From an uncultured Clostridia bacterium (GTDB lineage Bacteria > Bacillota > Clostridia > Christensenellales > Aristaeellaceae): 64,000 bases of DNA. The stretch lies in the NCBI GenBank assembly GCA_934621485.1, contig CAKTUS010000002.1:25650-89649 (forward strand). The letters are read 5' to 3'. Below, in pieces: positions 1-7,079 of the stretch. The notes beneath the pieces were generated by a model. That model searched no databases. It was not told the origin of the DNA and saw only the letters and a list, made by a program, of their open reading frames with translations. Positions within the stretch are counted from its first letter, which is position 1. Every line of letters starts with the position of its first letter. A program made the translations under genes and the position numbers.

Positions 1-127
1 TTGCAGGATAGATTTCGCCCGTCAGGACATTGACCAGCTTTACATTTTGGATGGTCAGGTCACAAGGAATTTTCTTCGTGGCAGCGGCAATCAGCGAAGA
101 ATAGTCTCTGTTTTGAATCACTTTCAT
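1..127 (-). CDS. ade: Adenine deaminase, N-terminal fragment (runs off window)
   Basis: Only the first 42 codons are present; the gene continues beyond the left edge. An ATG at 127 follows an AAGGGG ribosome site. The visible residues include the stretch IPCDLTIQNVKLVNVLTGEI, which fits the N-terminal beta-sandwich start of adenine deaminases (a substrate-anchoring phrase, then I-N-V...TGEI). These amidohydrolases convert adenine to hypoxanthine plus ammonia. The gene lies directly downstream of a BMP-family nucleoside/purine binding protein in the same direction, which supports purine salvage. Other amidohydrolases start similarly, so the substrate is inferred. Confidence 0.72.
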   Translation of the reverse strand, partial: MKVIQNRDYSSLIAAATKKIPCDLTIQNVKLVNVLTGEIYPA

Positions 128-162
128 AACGCTTTCCCCTTTTCGTATATCCACTTGAAAAC

Positions 163-205
163 AGAAAAGAATACGGGGATTCGGCCATCACCGCACCCCC
201 GTATC
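163..205 (-). terminator. Rho-independent terminator after the BMP-family gene
   Basis: Arms ATACGGGG (171-178) and CCCCGTAT (197-204) pair. On the minus strand they are followed by a T-rich run (TTCTTTTCTGTTTT). It sits between the BMP-family gene and the adenine deaminase gene, so deaminase transcription probably depends on read-through or its own start. Confidence 0.7.
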
Positions 206-218
206 GATGCTTTCCAGA

Positions 219-1301
219 TTACTTTACGACAACACCCTTGACCAGCAAGTCGGTCATACCGGAGTAAAGATAATCATCGGTAAAGGTGGAAGCGGGAATC
301 AAATTGCCGTCCACATCATAAACATCCTGCTGGAATACATCCCATTCGCCGCTCGCCATCTTGTCCATGGCAGCCAGCACAGCTTTTTCCGTGCCTTCAG
401 CCACATTTTTGCTGAAGGGAGTCAGGTACAGGGTGCCGTCCGCTACGTCGCCATAGATCAGGCCGCCGTTAAACTCGCCGGCAACAATGGTGCCGATCAG
501 TTTGGTGTAAATCGCGCCCCAGTTCATGCAGGCGGCAAACAGATGAGCGTCAGGAGCAAACTCCGTCATATCATAGTCGCTGCCCAGACCCCACACGCCG
601 CGTTCCTGCGCAGCGGTCTGAGGGCCGGTAGTGTTCACATACTGGCAGATCACATCGCAGCCCAGGTCAATCAAGGCGTTGGCGGCGGCGGTTTCACCAT
701 CCGGATCGTACCAGCTGTTGGTGTACTTCACATACACGGCAACGTCCGGATTGATGCTCTGAGCGCCCAAAGCATAAGCATTGAGGGAAACGTTCACCTC
801 GGCGTTCTTGAACGCGCCCACAAAGCCGATTTTGCCGGTCTGGCTGCGAAGAGCCGCGGCAATGCCCTGCAAATACCGGGTTTGATAGTTGCGGGCGTTA
901 AAGCGGCAGAAGTTGGAATCGTTCTGCAGCAGGCCGCTGTAATGGCAGAACAGCACCTGGGGATTCTGCTGAGCCGCTTCAAACATATAGGTCTGGAAAC
1001 CGAAGCTGTTGCCGATAATCACATTGCAGCCATTGCTGATGAGTTCGCTGATAGCGTCTGCGCAGGTATTGTCATCAGCCACGTTTTCCAAAATGGTAAT
1101 CTGGCTGTCTTCAACGCCCAGATTCTTCTGCATTTCCTGCAAGCCCACCAAGTGGCTGTAGTTGAAACCCATGTCGGAAGTATCGCCGATCATGATCACG
1201 CCGATTCGCAGGTCCGCCGGATCAATCGCTTCGTTTGCAAAACCAACGGCGCACATTAGCACAAGAGCCAGGCAGAGCATTACAGCAACAATCTTTTTCA
1301 T
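219..1301 (-). CDS. BMP-family ABC transporter substrate-binding protein
   Basis: A 360-residue secreted protein with an N-terminal signal peptide (charged MKK start, hydrophobic stretch to about residue 21, likely cleavage after GFA). The body follows the basic membrane protein (Bmp/PnrA/Med) fold: RIGVIMIGDTSDMGFNYSH near the mature start, a NVIIGNSFGFQ stretch, and IGFVGAFKNAEVN mid-protein. Family members bind purine nucleosides or related ligands for an ABC importer. The only cysteine near the signal peptide (LVLMC) is a poor lipobox, so lipid anchoring is uncertain. No permease or ATPase genes are visible; they may lie left of the window. The downstream adenine deaminase suggests a purine ligand. 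A strong promoter with a palindrome at the start site lies upstream. Confidence 0.87.
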   Translation of the reverse strand: MKKIVAVMLCLALVLMCAVGFANEAIDPADLRIGVIMIGDTSDMGFNYSHLVGLQEMQKNLGVEDSQITILENVADDNTCADAISELISNGCNVIIGNSFGFQTYMFEAAQQNPQVLFCHYSGLLQNDSNFCRFNARNYQTRYLQGIAAALRSQTGKIGFVGAFKNAEVNVSLNAYALGAQSINPDVAVYVKYTNSWYDPDGETAAANALIDLGCDVICQYVNTTGPQTAAQERGVWGLGSDYDMTEFAPDAHLFAACMNWGAIYTKLIGTIVAGEFNGGLIYGDVADGTLYLTPFSKNVAEGTEKAVLAAMDKMASGEWDVFQQDVYDVDGNLIPASTFTDDYLYSGMTDLLVKGVVVK

Positions 1302-1342
1302 ACACGGTCTCCTTTAATGTTCGTGTTTTTGTGCTATTTTTA

Positions 1343-1382
1343 AGGCACGTGCCTATTATATACACTTTATCTCATTTGTCAA
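1343..1382 (-). promoter_or_regulatory. Promoter and candidate operator for the BMP-family gene
   Basis: Minus strand: -35 TTGACA (1377-1382), 16-bp spacer, -10 TATAAT (1355-1360). Immediately downstream, over the expected start site, is a perfect 12-bp palindrome AGGCACGTGCCT (1343-1354). Its position is typical of a repressor operator. The untranslated leader is only about 45 nt, too short for a purine riboswitch. Confidence 0.75.
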
Positions 1383-1692
1383 CGAGTATTTTTCCGAACT
1401 TTTATTTTTGATTTATGATAATAATTCACATTTATTTCCTCTGGCGGCAGCTGACAGGAAAAGGCGAAACGAATACCGCAGCGCTCCGCATGTTTTCTTT
1501 TCGATTGACGTTTTTCTGCTTTCCGTGTTGAGCAGGCCAAAAGCCTTTTTGATTTTTCTTCGGAAACACTGGCCGAAAAGGCTTTCTTTCGATTTTCTTC
1601 GCGCTTTTCTGGCATTTGCGCCTTTTCTTTTGCTCCAAAATGCGTTAGAATAAATTGATATCCTTGAAAACCCGTTGGAAAGGCGGAGCGTA
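1383..1692. other. Intergenic stretch, no gene seen
   Basis: Between the promoter of the minus-strand BMP-family gene and the lipid kinase gene. The plus strand is rich in T and C tracts (1495-1630). Short open frames lack ribosome sites and resemble nothing I recognise. No convincing RNA structure was seen. Confidence 0.5.
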
Positions 1693-2556
1693 ATGTTCCA
1701 GTTGATTGTAAATCCGGTTGCCGGAAACGGTCTGGCAAAGCACATTGGCGAGGAAGCCGCCAAACGCCTGGCTGATAAGGGAATCCCCTTTGATTTTCAC
1801 CTGACCGATCATCCCGGCCACGCTACCGAGCTGGCCCAGCTTGCGGCGCAGGCGGGTCATGAAACGGTTGTCGCCTTTGGCGGCGACGGCACGGTAACCG
1901 AGACGGCCGCCGGCCTGCGGGGCACCCGCACGGCGCTGGGCATTGTGCCTGCCGGAACCGGGAACGATTTCATCAAAACCGTTGCCCTTCCCAAGCAGTG
2001 GGACGAGGCGTTGGATTTCATTCTCACCCATCCTCCGCGCCCCGTAAACACGGGCATGATGAACGACCGGTTTTTTATGAACGTTTGCGGCGCCGGATTT
2101 GATGTGATGGTGCTGGATTTTGCCGAAAGTGCCAAAAAGAAGGTGCGCGGCATTTGGCCCTATCTATATGGCGTGCTTCGCGCCATCAAAGCGTTTCGCC
2201 CGTTTGAAATGCACGTGGAAATCGACGGCAAGCCCATGGACGGCAAGTATATGATTTGCTCCATCGGCAACGGCCGGTTCATCGGCGGCGGTATTCCCAT
2301 TACGCCCCTGGCCGACGTGACCGACGGATTGTTTGACGTTCTGGTGGTGGATGCGGTGCCCAGATGGAAGATTCCCTTCTATCTGCCTTCGCTGATGCTG
2401 GGCAAGTTGCATCAGCACGCCATTGCCCACCGCTACCTGGCTTCTACCTGCACCCTTTCTTCGCCTCACATGCGGCTGAATCTAGATGGAGAAATCCTGC
2501 CCATTGAAAGCGCTCATTTTGTTTGCGAGACCGATGCGCTGCTGTTGCATTGGTAA
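1693..2556 (+). CDS. Diacylglycerol kinase-family lipid kinase (YegS/DgkB type)
   Basis: 287 residues. The ATG at 1693 follows AAAGGCGGAG; an upstream TTG at 1675 is in frame but has no ribosome site. The N-terminus MFQLIVNPVAGNG and the nucleotide-binding GGDGT at residues 63-67 mark the DAGK catalytic domain; the GTGNDF stretch (about residues 90-95) is also typical. The family phosphorylates lipids such as diacylglycerol with ATP at the membrane face, recycling diacylglycerol from phospholipid or lipoteichoic acid turnover. The length is normal for DgkB/YegS/BmrU proteins. The exact lipid substrate cannot be told. The gene stands alone and ends in a terminator. Confidence 0.9.
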   Translation: MFQLIVNPVAGNGLAKHIGEEAAKRLADKGIPFDFHLTDHPGHATELAQLAAQAGHETVVAFGGDGTVTETAAGLRGTRTALGIVPAGTGNDFIKTVALPKQWDEALDFILTHPPRPVNTGMMNDRFFMNVCGAGFDVMVLDFAESAKKKVRGIWPYLYGVLRAIKAFRPFEMHVEIDGKPMDGKYMICSIGNGRFIGGGIPITPLADVTDGLFDVLVVDAVPRWKIPFYLPSLMLGKLHQHAIAHRYLASTCTLSSPHMRLNLDGEILPIESAHFVCETDALLLHW

Positions 2557-2575
2557 CCTGTAAAAACCAGCTTTT

Positions 2576-2597
2576 CAAGCGAACAGGCTTGCTTTTT
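2576..2597 (+). terminator. Terminator of the lipid kinase gene
   Basis: Hairpin CAAGC (2576-2580)/GCTTG (2587-2591) followed by CTTTTTT. The next gene's possible extended -10 (TGGTATACT, 2600-2608) starts right after it. Confidence 0.7.
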
Positions 2598-2656
2598 TGT
2601 GGTATACTAAGAGCGGGGTGCGGGATGCGCCGCCCATCCGCAAGGGAGGAAACGTC

Positions 2657-3664
2657 ATGCGAAAAAGTATCTGGCTGGCGCTGCTTACCCTGCTGCTGGC
2701 GGTCTTCCCTGCGCTGGCCGAAGAGGACGAGGTTTCTCTTTCCGATTTGCCGCCCAGGCCGGCGGTTTATCTTATCAGTCCCGCCCCGGAAAGCAGCTAT
2801 GAAAGCGGCGGAAAGCTGACGGTGCGGGTGGAAGGCGTCAACGTTGCGTATTACGTGGTGGAATTGGAGGTAGAAGGTCATCTCTATCGGCAGGAGCAGG
2901 AAGGCGATGTGTTTGAACACGTTTTCACCTTCAATCAGCCGCCCTGTGAGGAGGCTGTGTTGCGCGTGCAGGGCTTTGCCAGTACAAATCCCACCGCCGC
3001 AACGCCTGTGGCCGCCATTACCCGCCGGGTGCTTTCACCCAAGGAAGAGCTCATTGAACGAATGATCGCTCTGGCTTATGCCAATTCAAAGGATAAGCGC
3101 TACAAGTTTGCACCGGCTGAGGAGGATGGCGATATCGGCGTTTGTAAAAACTTCGTCATGCGGCTGTTTGATACCTACGCTAAGGAATACCGCATGCGCG
3201 CTTATCCAGACCTGGCGCTGCACATGCCCAAAAACAACAGCAAGGCCGCCTGCGCGCCCTATGATTACGGCATTGAGTGGCGGCCTGAAACTGCCGAAGA
3301 CGGCAGCCCCTTTGAAATAGCGGCCCAATTCAAATATGACGACAGCCTCACGGAGGAAGAAAACGCTCAACTGGCCCGTCAGCTGCTTGTGCAAATTCAA
3401 AAGGGGGATTTTTTTCAAATCGTGGGCTACTATGGCGGCGGCAACGGCCCGCACAGCATGTATATCATTCAGGATTACGACCCGGTTTCCCAACAAATTC
3501 ACTGGACCGACAGCAACATGCGCGGCACGCGCATCAACGGCGTTCGCTGGGGCTATATGCAATTCGACGCCGACGCCAGCGTAGACTGGTGGGTAAAGGT
3601 TTTTAACCGCAGAAAGCGCGGCGCTACCCTCTACCGGTTGCGGGACGACCTGTATAAGCAGTAG
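2657..3664 (+). CDS. Secreted protein with an Ig-like part and a candidate papain-fold domain
   Basis: 335 residues. The ATG at 2657 follows AAGGGAGGAAACGTC; a longer frame from 2597 lacks a ribosome site. Residues 1-21 are a signal peptide ending ALA. Residues about 36-125 look like a beta-sandwich Ig-like segment. From about 128 the protein resembles NlpC/P60- or CHAP-type papain-fold enzymes: C163 in IGVCKNFVMRLF at the start of a helix, GDFFQIVGYY at 250-259, H266 in GPHSMYII, and D285/N287 in WTDSNMRG. C163-H266-D285/N287 is a possible catalytic set, which would suggest a cell-wall peptidase or amidase. This rests on spacing and motif shape only; I do not recognise a named family. Confidence 0.6.
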   Translation: MRKSIWLALLTLLLAVFPALAEEDEVSLSDLPPRPAVYLISPAPESSYESGGKLTVRVEGVNVAYYVVELEVEGHLYRQEQEGDVFEHVFTFNQPPCEEAVLRVQGFASTNPTAATPVAAITRRVLSPKEELIERMIALAYANSKDKRYKFAPAEEDGDIGVCKNFVMRLFDTYAKEYRMRAYPDLALHMPKNNSKAACAPYDYGIEWRPETAEDGSPFEIAAQFKYDDSLTEEENAQLARQLLVQIQKGDFFQIVGYYGGGNGPHSMYIIQDYDPVSQQIHWTDSNMRGTRINGVRWGYMQFDADASVDWWVKVFNRRKRGATLYRLRDDLYKQ

Positions 3665-3691
3665 CGGACCGTCTAAGAAAGGATGAGCAAG

Positions 3692-4117
3692 ATGGCAGCT
3701 TGGAACACCAATGTGAAAACCGCATTTTTGAAGGGACTGGAAAAAGTAGGTCAGCGCGCCTCCAACTTGGCGAGCAACGCCCACCAGAAGCTGGATGAAT
3801 TGAATATGGAAACCCGTCGCCGGGAATTGCTGCACGAAACCACGGTGCGCGCCATGGAACTGTGGGAAAACGGCGTTAAGCTCCCCGAAGAGTTGGACGC
3901 CGTTCTCTCCGAGCTGCACGATTTGGATCAGCAGCTAACATTGCTGCGAGCCCAGCGCTATGCCAAGGTAGAACAGCCTGATCAGCCGGCGCGGGAAGCA
4001 GATGACGCAACGGCCGAGGACGCCGCTGCGCCAAACGAGACGGCTGCCCAAGAAACGGAACCGGCTGAAACCCCGGAAGCGCCCATGGACGACGGTAAAA
4101 CCGGAGACAACGCATAG
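3692..4117 (+). CDS. Hypothetical protein with a helical core and acidic tail
   Basis: 141 residues, not recognised. The ATG at 3692 is preferred because AGAAAGG lies about 9 nt upstream, while an ATG at 3683 directly abuts that site. Residues 1-95 are rich in charged helices (METRRRELLHETTVRAMEL and similar heptad-like stretches) and may form a coiled coil. Residues about 100-141 are a low-complexity A/E/D/T/P tail. There is no signal peptide or membrane segment. It follows the secreted protein gene by 27 nt and is probably cotranscribed with it. A scaffold or cytosolic accessory role is conceivable but unsupported. Confidence 0.65.
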   Translation: MAAWNTNVKTAFLKGLEKVGQRASNLASNAHQKLDELNMETRRRELLHETTVRAMELWENGVKLPEELDAVLSELHDLDQQLTLLRAQRYAKVEQPDQPAREADDATAEDAAAPNETAAQETEPAETPEAPMDDGKTGDNA

Positions 4118-4206
4118 TTTCTTCGATTCGCCTGGCAGTCGCTCGTTTCGGGCTGCCAACGAAAGAGACAAAGCGGTTTTCCATTTCCCGTAAGGGGATA
4201 CAAGGC

Positions 4207-4239
4207 AAACGCCGGAGCTCGTTTGGAGTTCCGGCGTTT
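4207..4239. repeat. 33-bp hairpin repeat, copy 1
   Basis: The arms AAACGCCGGA and TCCGGCGTTT form a hairpin around a GCTCGTTTGG loop. It differs at one position from the copy at 4505-4537 and lies in the same orientation. Confidence 0.8.
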
Positions 4240-4504
4240 CCGTTCGCCCAAAAGCTCTCCTGACGGCGACCGCATCCGAGCTGGAGGAATGTTTTCGGCG
4301 TAGCCGAAAGCCACCGCCTGCCCAACAAAGCCGGTCGATACGATGACCGTCCGACGGTCCGCGACCCCTCGGCCCCCAAAAGGAGAGCTTCAACGGGCTG
4401 AGCCTTGCTATGCAAGGCTGACGAACCTGGCGTACACGCCGCCGGTTTCATCAGCCGCAATGGAGGGCTGCTTCCCTCCGATACCTCCCAGGGGCGACAG
4501 GCTG

Positions 4505-4537
4505 AAACGCCGGAGCTCGTTTGGAATTCCGGCGTTT
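4505..4537. repeat. 33-bp hairpin repeat, copy 2
   Basis: Same sequence as the copy at 4207-4239 with one change (GGAG to GGAA before the 3' arm). The pair could bound a mobile or structured RNA unit of about 330 bp. Confidence 0.8.
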
Positions 4538-4611
4538 GTGCAAACTCTACGCCTCGTTCATTGCCAAGCGCATCGCCGGCTGCTACACTACCCAGGAAGG
4601 AGGCGATTGCC

Positions 4612-5199
4612 ATGGATCAAACCAAAACCGGCAGCCTGATTCGTTCTCTGCGAAAGCAGCAGGGGCTTACCCAGCTTGCCCTGGCCCAACAGCTGGGGGT
4701 TAGCGATAAAGCTGTTTCCAAATGGGAGCGCGGCCTGGGCTGCCCAGATTTGTCGCTGCTGCCCGCTCTTTCCCAGGTATTCCAGGTGAATATGGAAAGC
4801 CTGCTTAATGGACAATTGCCTGTGAACCGCAATCTGGCGGGCAACCTGAACCGTTTGCGCTTTTATTGCTGTCCAAATTGCGGCAACTGGCTGCCCTCCG
4901 CCTGCCAGGCGGAAATCATTTGCTGCGGTCACCGCCTGACACCTCTAACGTCCCGGCCTATGGATGCAGCCCATACGCCGCAGATTCAAACGCCGGCTGA
5001 TGAAATCTATCTGACCTTTTCCCATGAAATGACCAAGGCGCATTTCATTCGGTTTGTGGTATGGGTAGGCTTCGACCGGGCGCTGATGGTACAACTTTAT
5101 CCAGAGCAGGAAGCCGCTGCGCGTCTCCCCCATCTGCATGGTCACGGCACATTGTACGTGCTCTGTACCCAGCATGGTCTCATGAAAGCAAAGCTGTAG
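4612..5199 (+). CDS. XRE-family regulator fused to a desulfoferrodoxin-like domain
   Basis: 195 residues from the ATG at 4612, behind GGAAGGAGGCGATTGCC. Residues about 8-62 are a Cro/C1-type helix-turn-helix (GLTQLALAQQLGVSDKAVSK WERG). The rest resembles desulfoferrodoxin. C87-x2-C90 and C104-C105 match the four-cysteine desulforedoxin-type iron site. H138/H144 (SHEMTKAHFI) and C185/H188 (LCTQHGL) match ligands of the superoxide reductase iron centre. By family knowledge such iron sites sense or reduce reactive oxygen; a redox-sensing repressor is my inference. No obvious target operator was identified. It stands alone between two non-coding stretches. Confidence 0.8.
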   Translation: MDQTKTGSLIRSLRKQQGLTQLALAQQLGVSDKAVSKWERGLGCPDLSLLPALSQVFQVNMESLLNGQLPVNRNLAGNLNRLRFYCCPNCGNWLPSACQAEIICCGHRLTPLTSRPMDAAHTPQIQTPADEIYLTFSHEMTKAHFIRFVVWVGFDRALMVQLYPEQEAAARLPHLHGHGTLYVLCTQHGLMKAKL

Positions 5200-5938
5200 A
5201 CCGGGCAATTCGCCATCTGCCGTTTCCTCAAAGCCTTTTCCGTTTGGATACGTCCCGTCCATGCGGTCAGCAGTATAACAGCGTTGACATCATGATTCAG
5301 AGCAATCGTATGAGGATGCGCTTTCTTTGCCACTCATAATGGATGGAACGCGTTTGTTTTTAGAATACCGGTTTGCATTTTGCCGTACTTCCAATAGGCC
5401 ATTTCCCTGCACGCTTGAAGCCATGCAGAAAAAAGCAACGCCGTTGACCTTGTCGGTTCCGCTTTCGCTATTAATAAATCGCAGAATGTGCTTCCAGCGT
5501 TGCGATTTTCCCAAAGACGGCTTTCGAATCGTCAACCCCACCGGCTTAACCGGCGGGGTTGACTGTTTCGCAGGTGCGGGCAGGTCTGCGATTGTTCACT
5601 CATCGTGGACACACCCGTCATAGAGCACGTTCGTTTTGCGTCCAAAGCGGTTGGCGCCCACTAGCAGCCTCTTTCCTTCCATACCCGCTGAGAAGGTTTA
5701 CGGGTGGCACATATTCGATATACACAGCGCTCGTTAGCGCTGATTGCCAACTGAACGGAGGATTGGACAAGGCCTGTCAAAGATGATAAGGGCGTTTAAG
5801 CGCCGAAGCCTCTAAGGAATGTACCGCACGCTTCCTCTGTAAACCCCACTGGCGCTGCTCTCAAAGCTGATGTTCCATCAAAGAGCCTGTCAGCCATATG
5901 AGTCTATCCGTTTTCCACTGCAACCGGCAGCCTGTCAT
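5200..5938. other. Non-coding stretch with hairpins, possibly a decayed element
   Basis: About 740 bp without a convincing gene. A strong inverted repeat lies at 5531-5563 (GTCAACCCC-A-CCGG / CCGG-C-GGGGTTGAC). Smaller palindromes occur at 5727-5742 (AGCGCTCGTTAGCGCT) and near 5790-5804. On the minus strand a 28-codon frame (about 5613-5699) ends in VHDE but has no support. Several in-frame stops interrupt all longer frames. It may be the remnant of an insertion sequence, but I could not identify a transposase. Confidence 0.5.
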
Positions 5939-6449
5939 TCACCATTTTTCAAAATGAACGCGATCTGCCTCATACAAATCTCTCGGCTCGCTATTGGGGT
6001 TCTGCGCGTAGCCGAAGGCAATGATGGAATGAGGAACAATGCTTTCCGGCAGACCGAACAGCTTTGCCTGCGCCTTCACCCGCTCCATTTGCGGATAGGT
6101 ACCCAGCCACACAGAACCAATACCCAGGTCATGCGCAGCCAGAATCATGTTCTGGCATGCCGTAGCAGCATCGATGACCCAATACTCCGGGGCGGGCTTG
6201 AAAGCGCGCTCCAAATCGCCGCAGACCAAAATTCCCATAGCAGCGCCGCGAAGGGGCTCCGCCGGCCGGCCGTTCGCATCCGCCATCCGACCCAGCATTT
6301 CCTTGTCCGTAACCACTAGGGCGCGAATTGACGCAACTGGGGCCGCTCATACCGGCCGAAAGGATTTTGCGAATATCCTCCTGTGAAAGGCTTTGCTGTG
6401 TAAATTTCCGAACGCTTTTGCGGGTAGCCAGTGCTTGCAAGGTATCCAT
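5939..6449 (-). pseudogene. Nitroreductase-family protein, frameshifted
   Basis: Two frames together make one FMN-dependent nitroreductase. The first (ATG at 6449) reads MDTLQALATRKSVRKFTQQ and carries the FMN-phosphate binding RKSVRKF and the AGMSGPSCVNSRP segment. It then goes out of frame near 6315. The second frame continues with VVTDKEMLGRMADAN, the GAAMGILVCGD strand, and GIGSVWLGTYPQ to the stop at 5939. Relatives have a W-x-F-like stretch between the two parts, so a small deletion not divisible by three is likely. The intact enzyme would be about 170 residues and reduce quinones or nitro compounds with NAD(P)H. A sequencing error is the alternative. Confidence 0.82.
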
Positions 6450-7079
6450 ACTGCATTTCCCTCCCAGATAAACTTGAATAAGCGTGCTTCAACCTCCAGG
6501 CCGCCCAAAAAGCTCGCCTGGCCGCAACCTTTTCAGGGCTCTCGGCGGCTCCGAAGCCAGCCAGGCAGCACGATGACCGTAAGAGGGACTGCAGGCCCTC
6601 TCAGATTGCCAAAAATTCCCGAGGGATCTCGGAGGACCATAGTCCCCGATGCTTGTCCGAAACCGGCGGCATGTACGTCGGTTTCGGCAGCACTGCGCAG
6701 CAAGGTTCAGGTCGCTGAAAAAGTGGAGGTACAGGAGGCGCTGCCTCCTGCCAGAGTTTTAGGGGCGAAGCCCCCAAGCAACACTTTTCCCGCGAACCAG
6801 CGAAGCGCTGCTTCCGGGCAAGGACGGCCAATTAGAGATTTTTCGACAATCTGAGCCTTGCGCAGCAAGGTTGCTCTTTGCCGCCCGTGAACCGCAGCCA
6901 AGTAGGCAAAGCAAAAAAGATTGCCGTCAGGCCCGTTTTTTTGACGGTCTGAGAAGGGCTGTGTTCCCCTCCGCCCAATTCCCCAGGTGAGTTCTTTGAC
7001 AGGCCGGAGCGTTTCAACGCTCACTTTTCTTTTCGCTTTTTCTTTGAAAACTCCTGCCAAAGCCTTCGTTCCATGCTCG
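6450..7079. repeat. Composite intergenic repeat locus 2
   Basis: About 630 bp without a gene. A degenerate module X lies near 6548-6605 (CACGATGACCGT followed by a GAGGG/CCCTC hairpin). Module A is present on the minus strand at 6612-6706 (GACGTACATGCCGCCGGTTT read on that strand). Module B on the minus strand (6731-6822) contains a GCAGGAGGC/GCCTCCTG hairpin and GAAGCAGCGCTTCGCTGGTT; the same module B occurs at 20471-20565. A further CCTTGCGCAGCAAGG hairpin is at 6856-6870, preceded by TTTTTCGACAATCTG, a phrase also found near 55324. Confidence 0.75.

Larger units (their letters stand above)
4118..4600. repeat. Composite intergenic repeat locus 1
   Basis: No gene seen; the stretch is built of repeat modules. 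Module X (4291-4360) has a TTTTCGGC/GCCGAAA hairpin followed by CGGTCGATACGATGAC. Module A (4402-4495, plus orientation) has a GCCTTGC/GCAAGGC hairpin, GCGTACACGCCGCCGGTTTC, then a GGAGGG/CCCTCC hairpin. Modules A and X recur at 55231-55470 in the opposite order, and A recurs inverted at 6612-6706. The locus is bracketed by two nearly identical 33-bp inverted repeats (4207-4239 and 4505-4537). Confidence 0.75.

Noticed and set aside
207..1259. Long open frame opposite the BMP-family gene on the plus strand
   Set aside because: Its product is low in recognisable motifs, it has no ribosome site, and it mirrors a well-supported gene. Similar mirror frames oppose ftsA, ftsZ, murD, murE and the decarboxylase genes.
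1302..1350. Purine riboswitch before the BMP-family gene
   Set aside because: The leader from the predicted start site is only about 45 nt and has no purine-aptamer loops.
1343..1354. CACGTG-centred palindrome as a ParB parS site
   Set aside because: parS sites are TGTTNCACGTGNAACA-like. Here the flanks are AG/CT and do not match beyond the CACGTG core, and the site lies at a promoter start.
5600..5900. Considered as RNase P RNA, tmRNA or a TnpB-associated RNA
   Set aside because: No conserved core of RNase P or tmRNA is present, and no transposase frame adjoins it. The hairpins alone are not enough.
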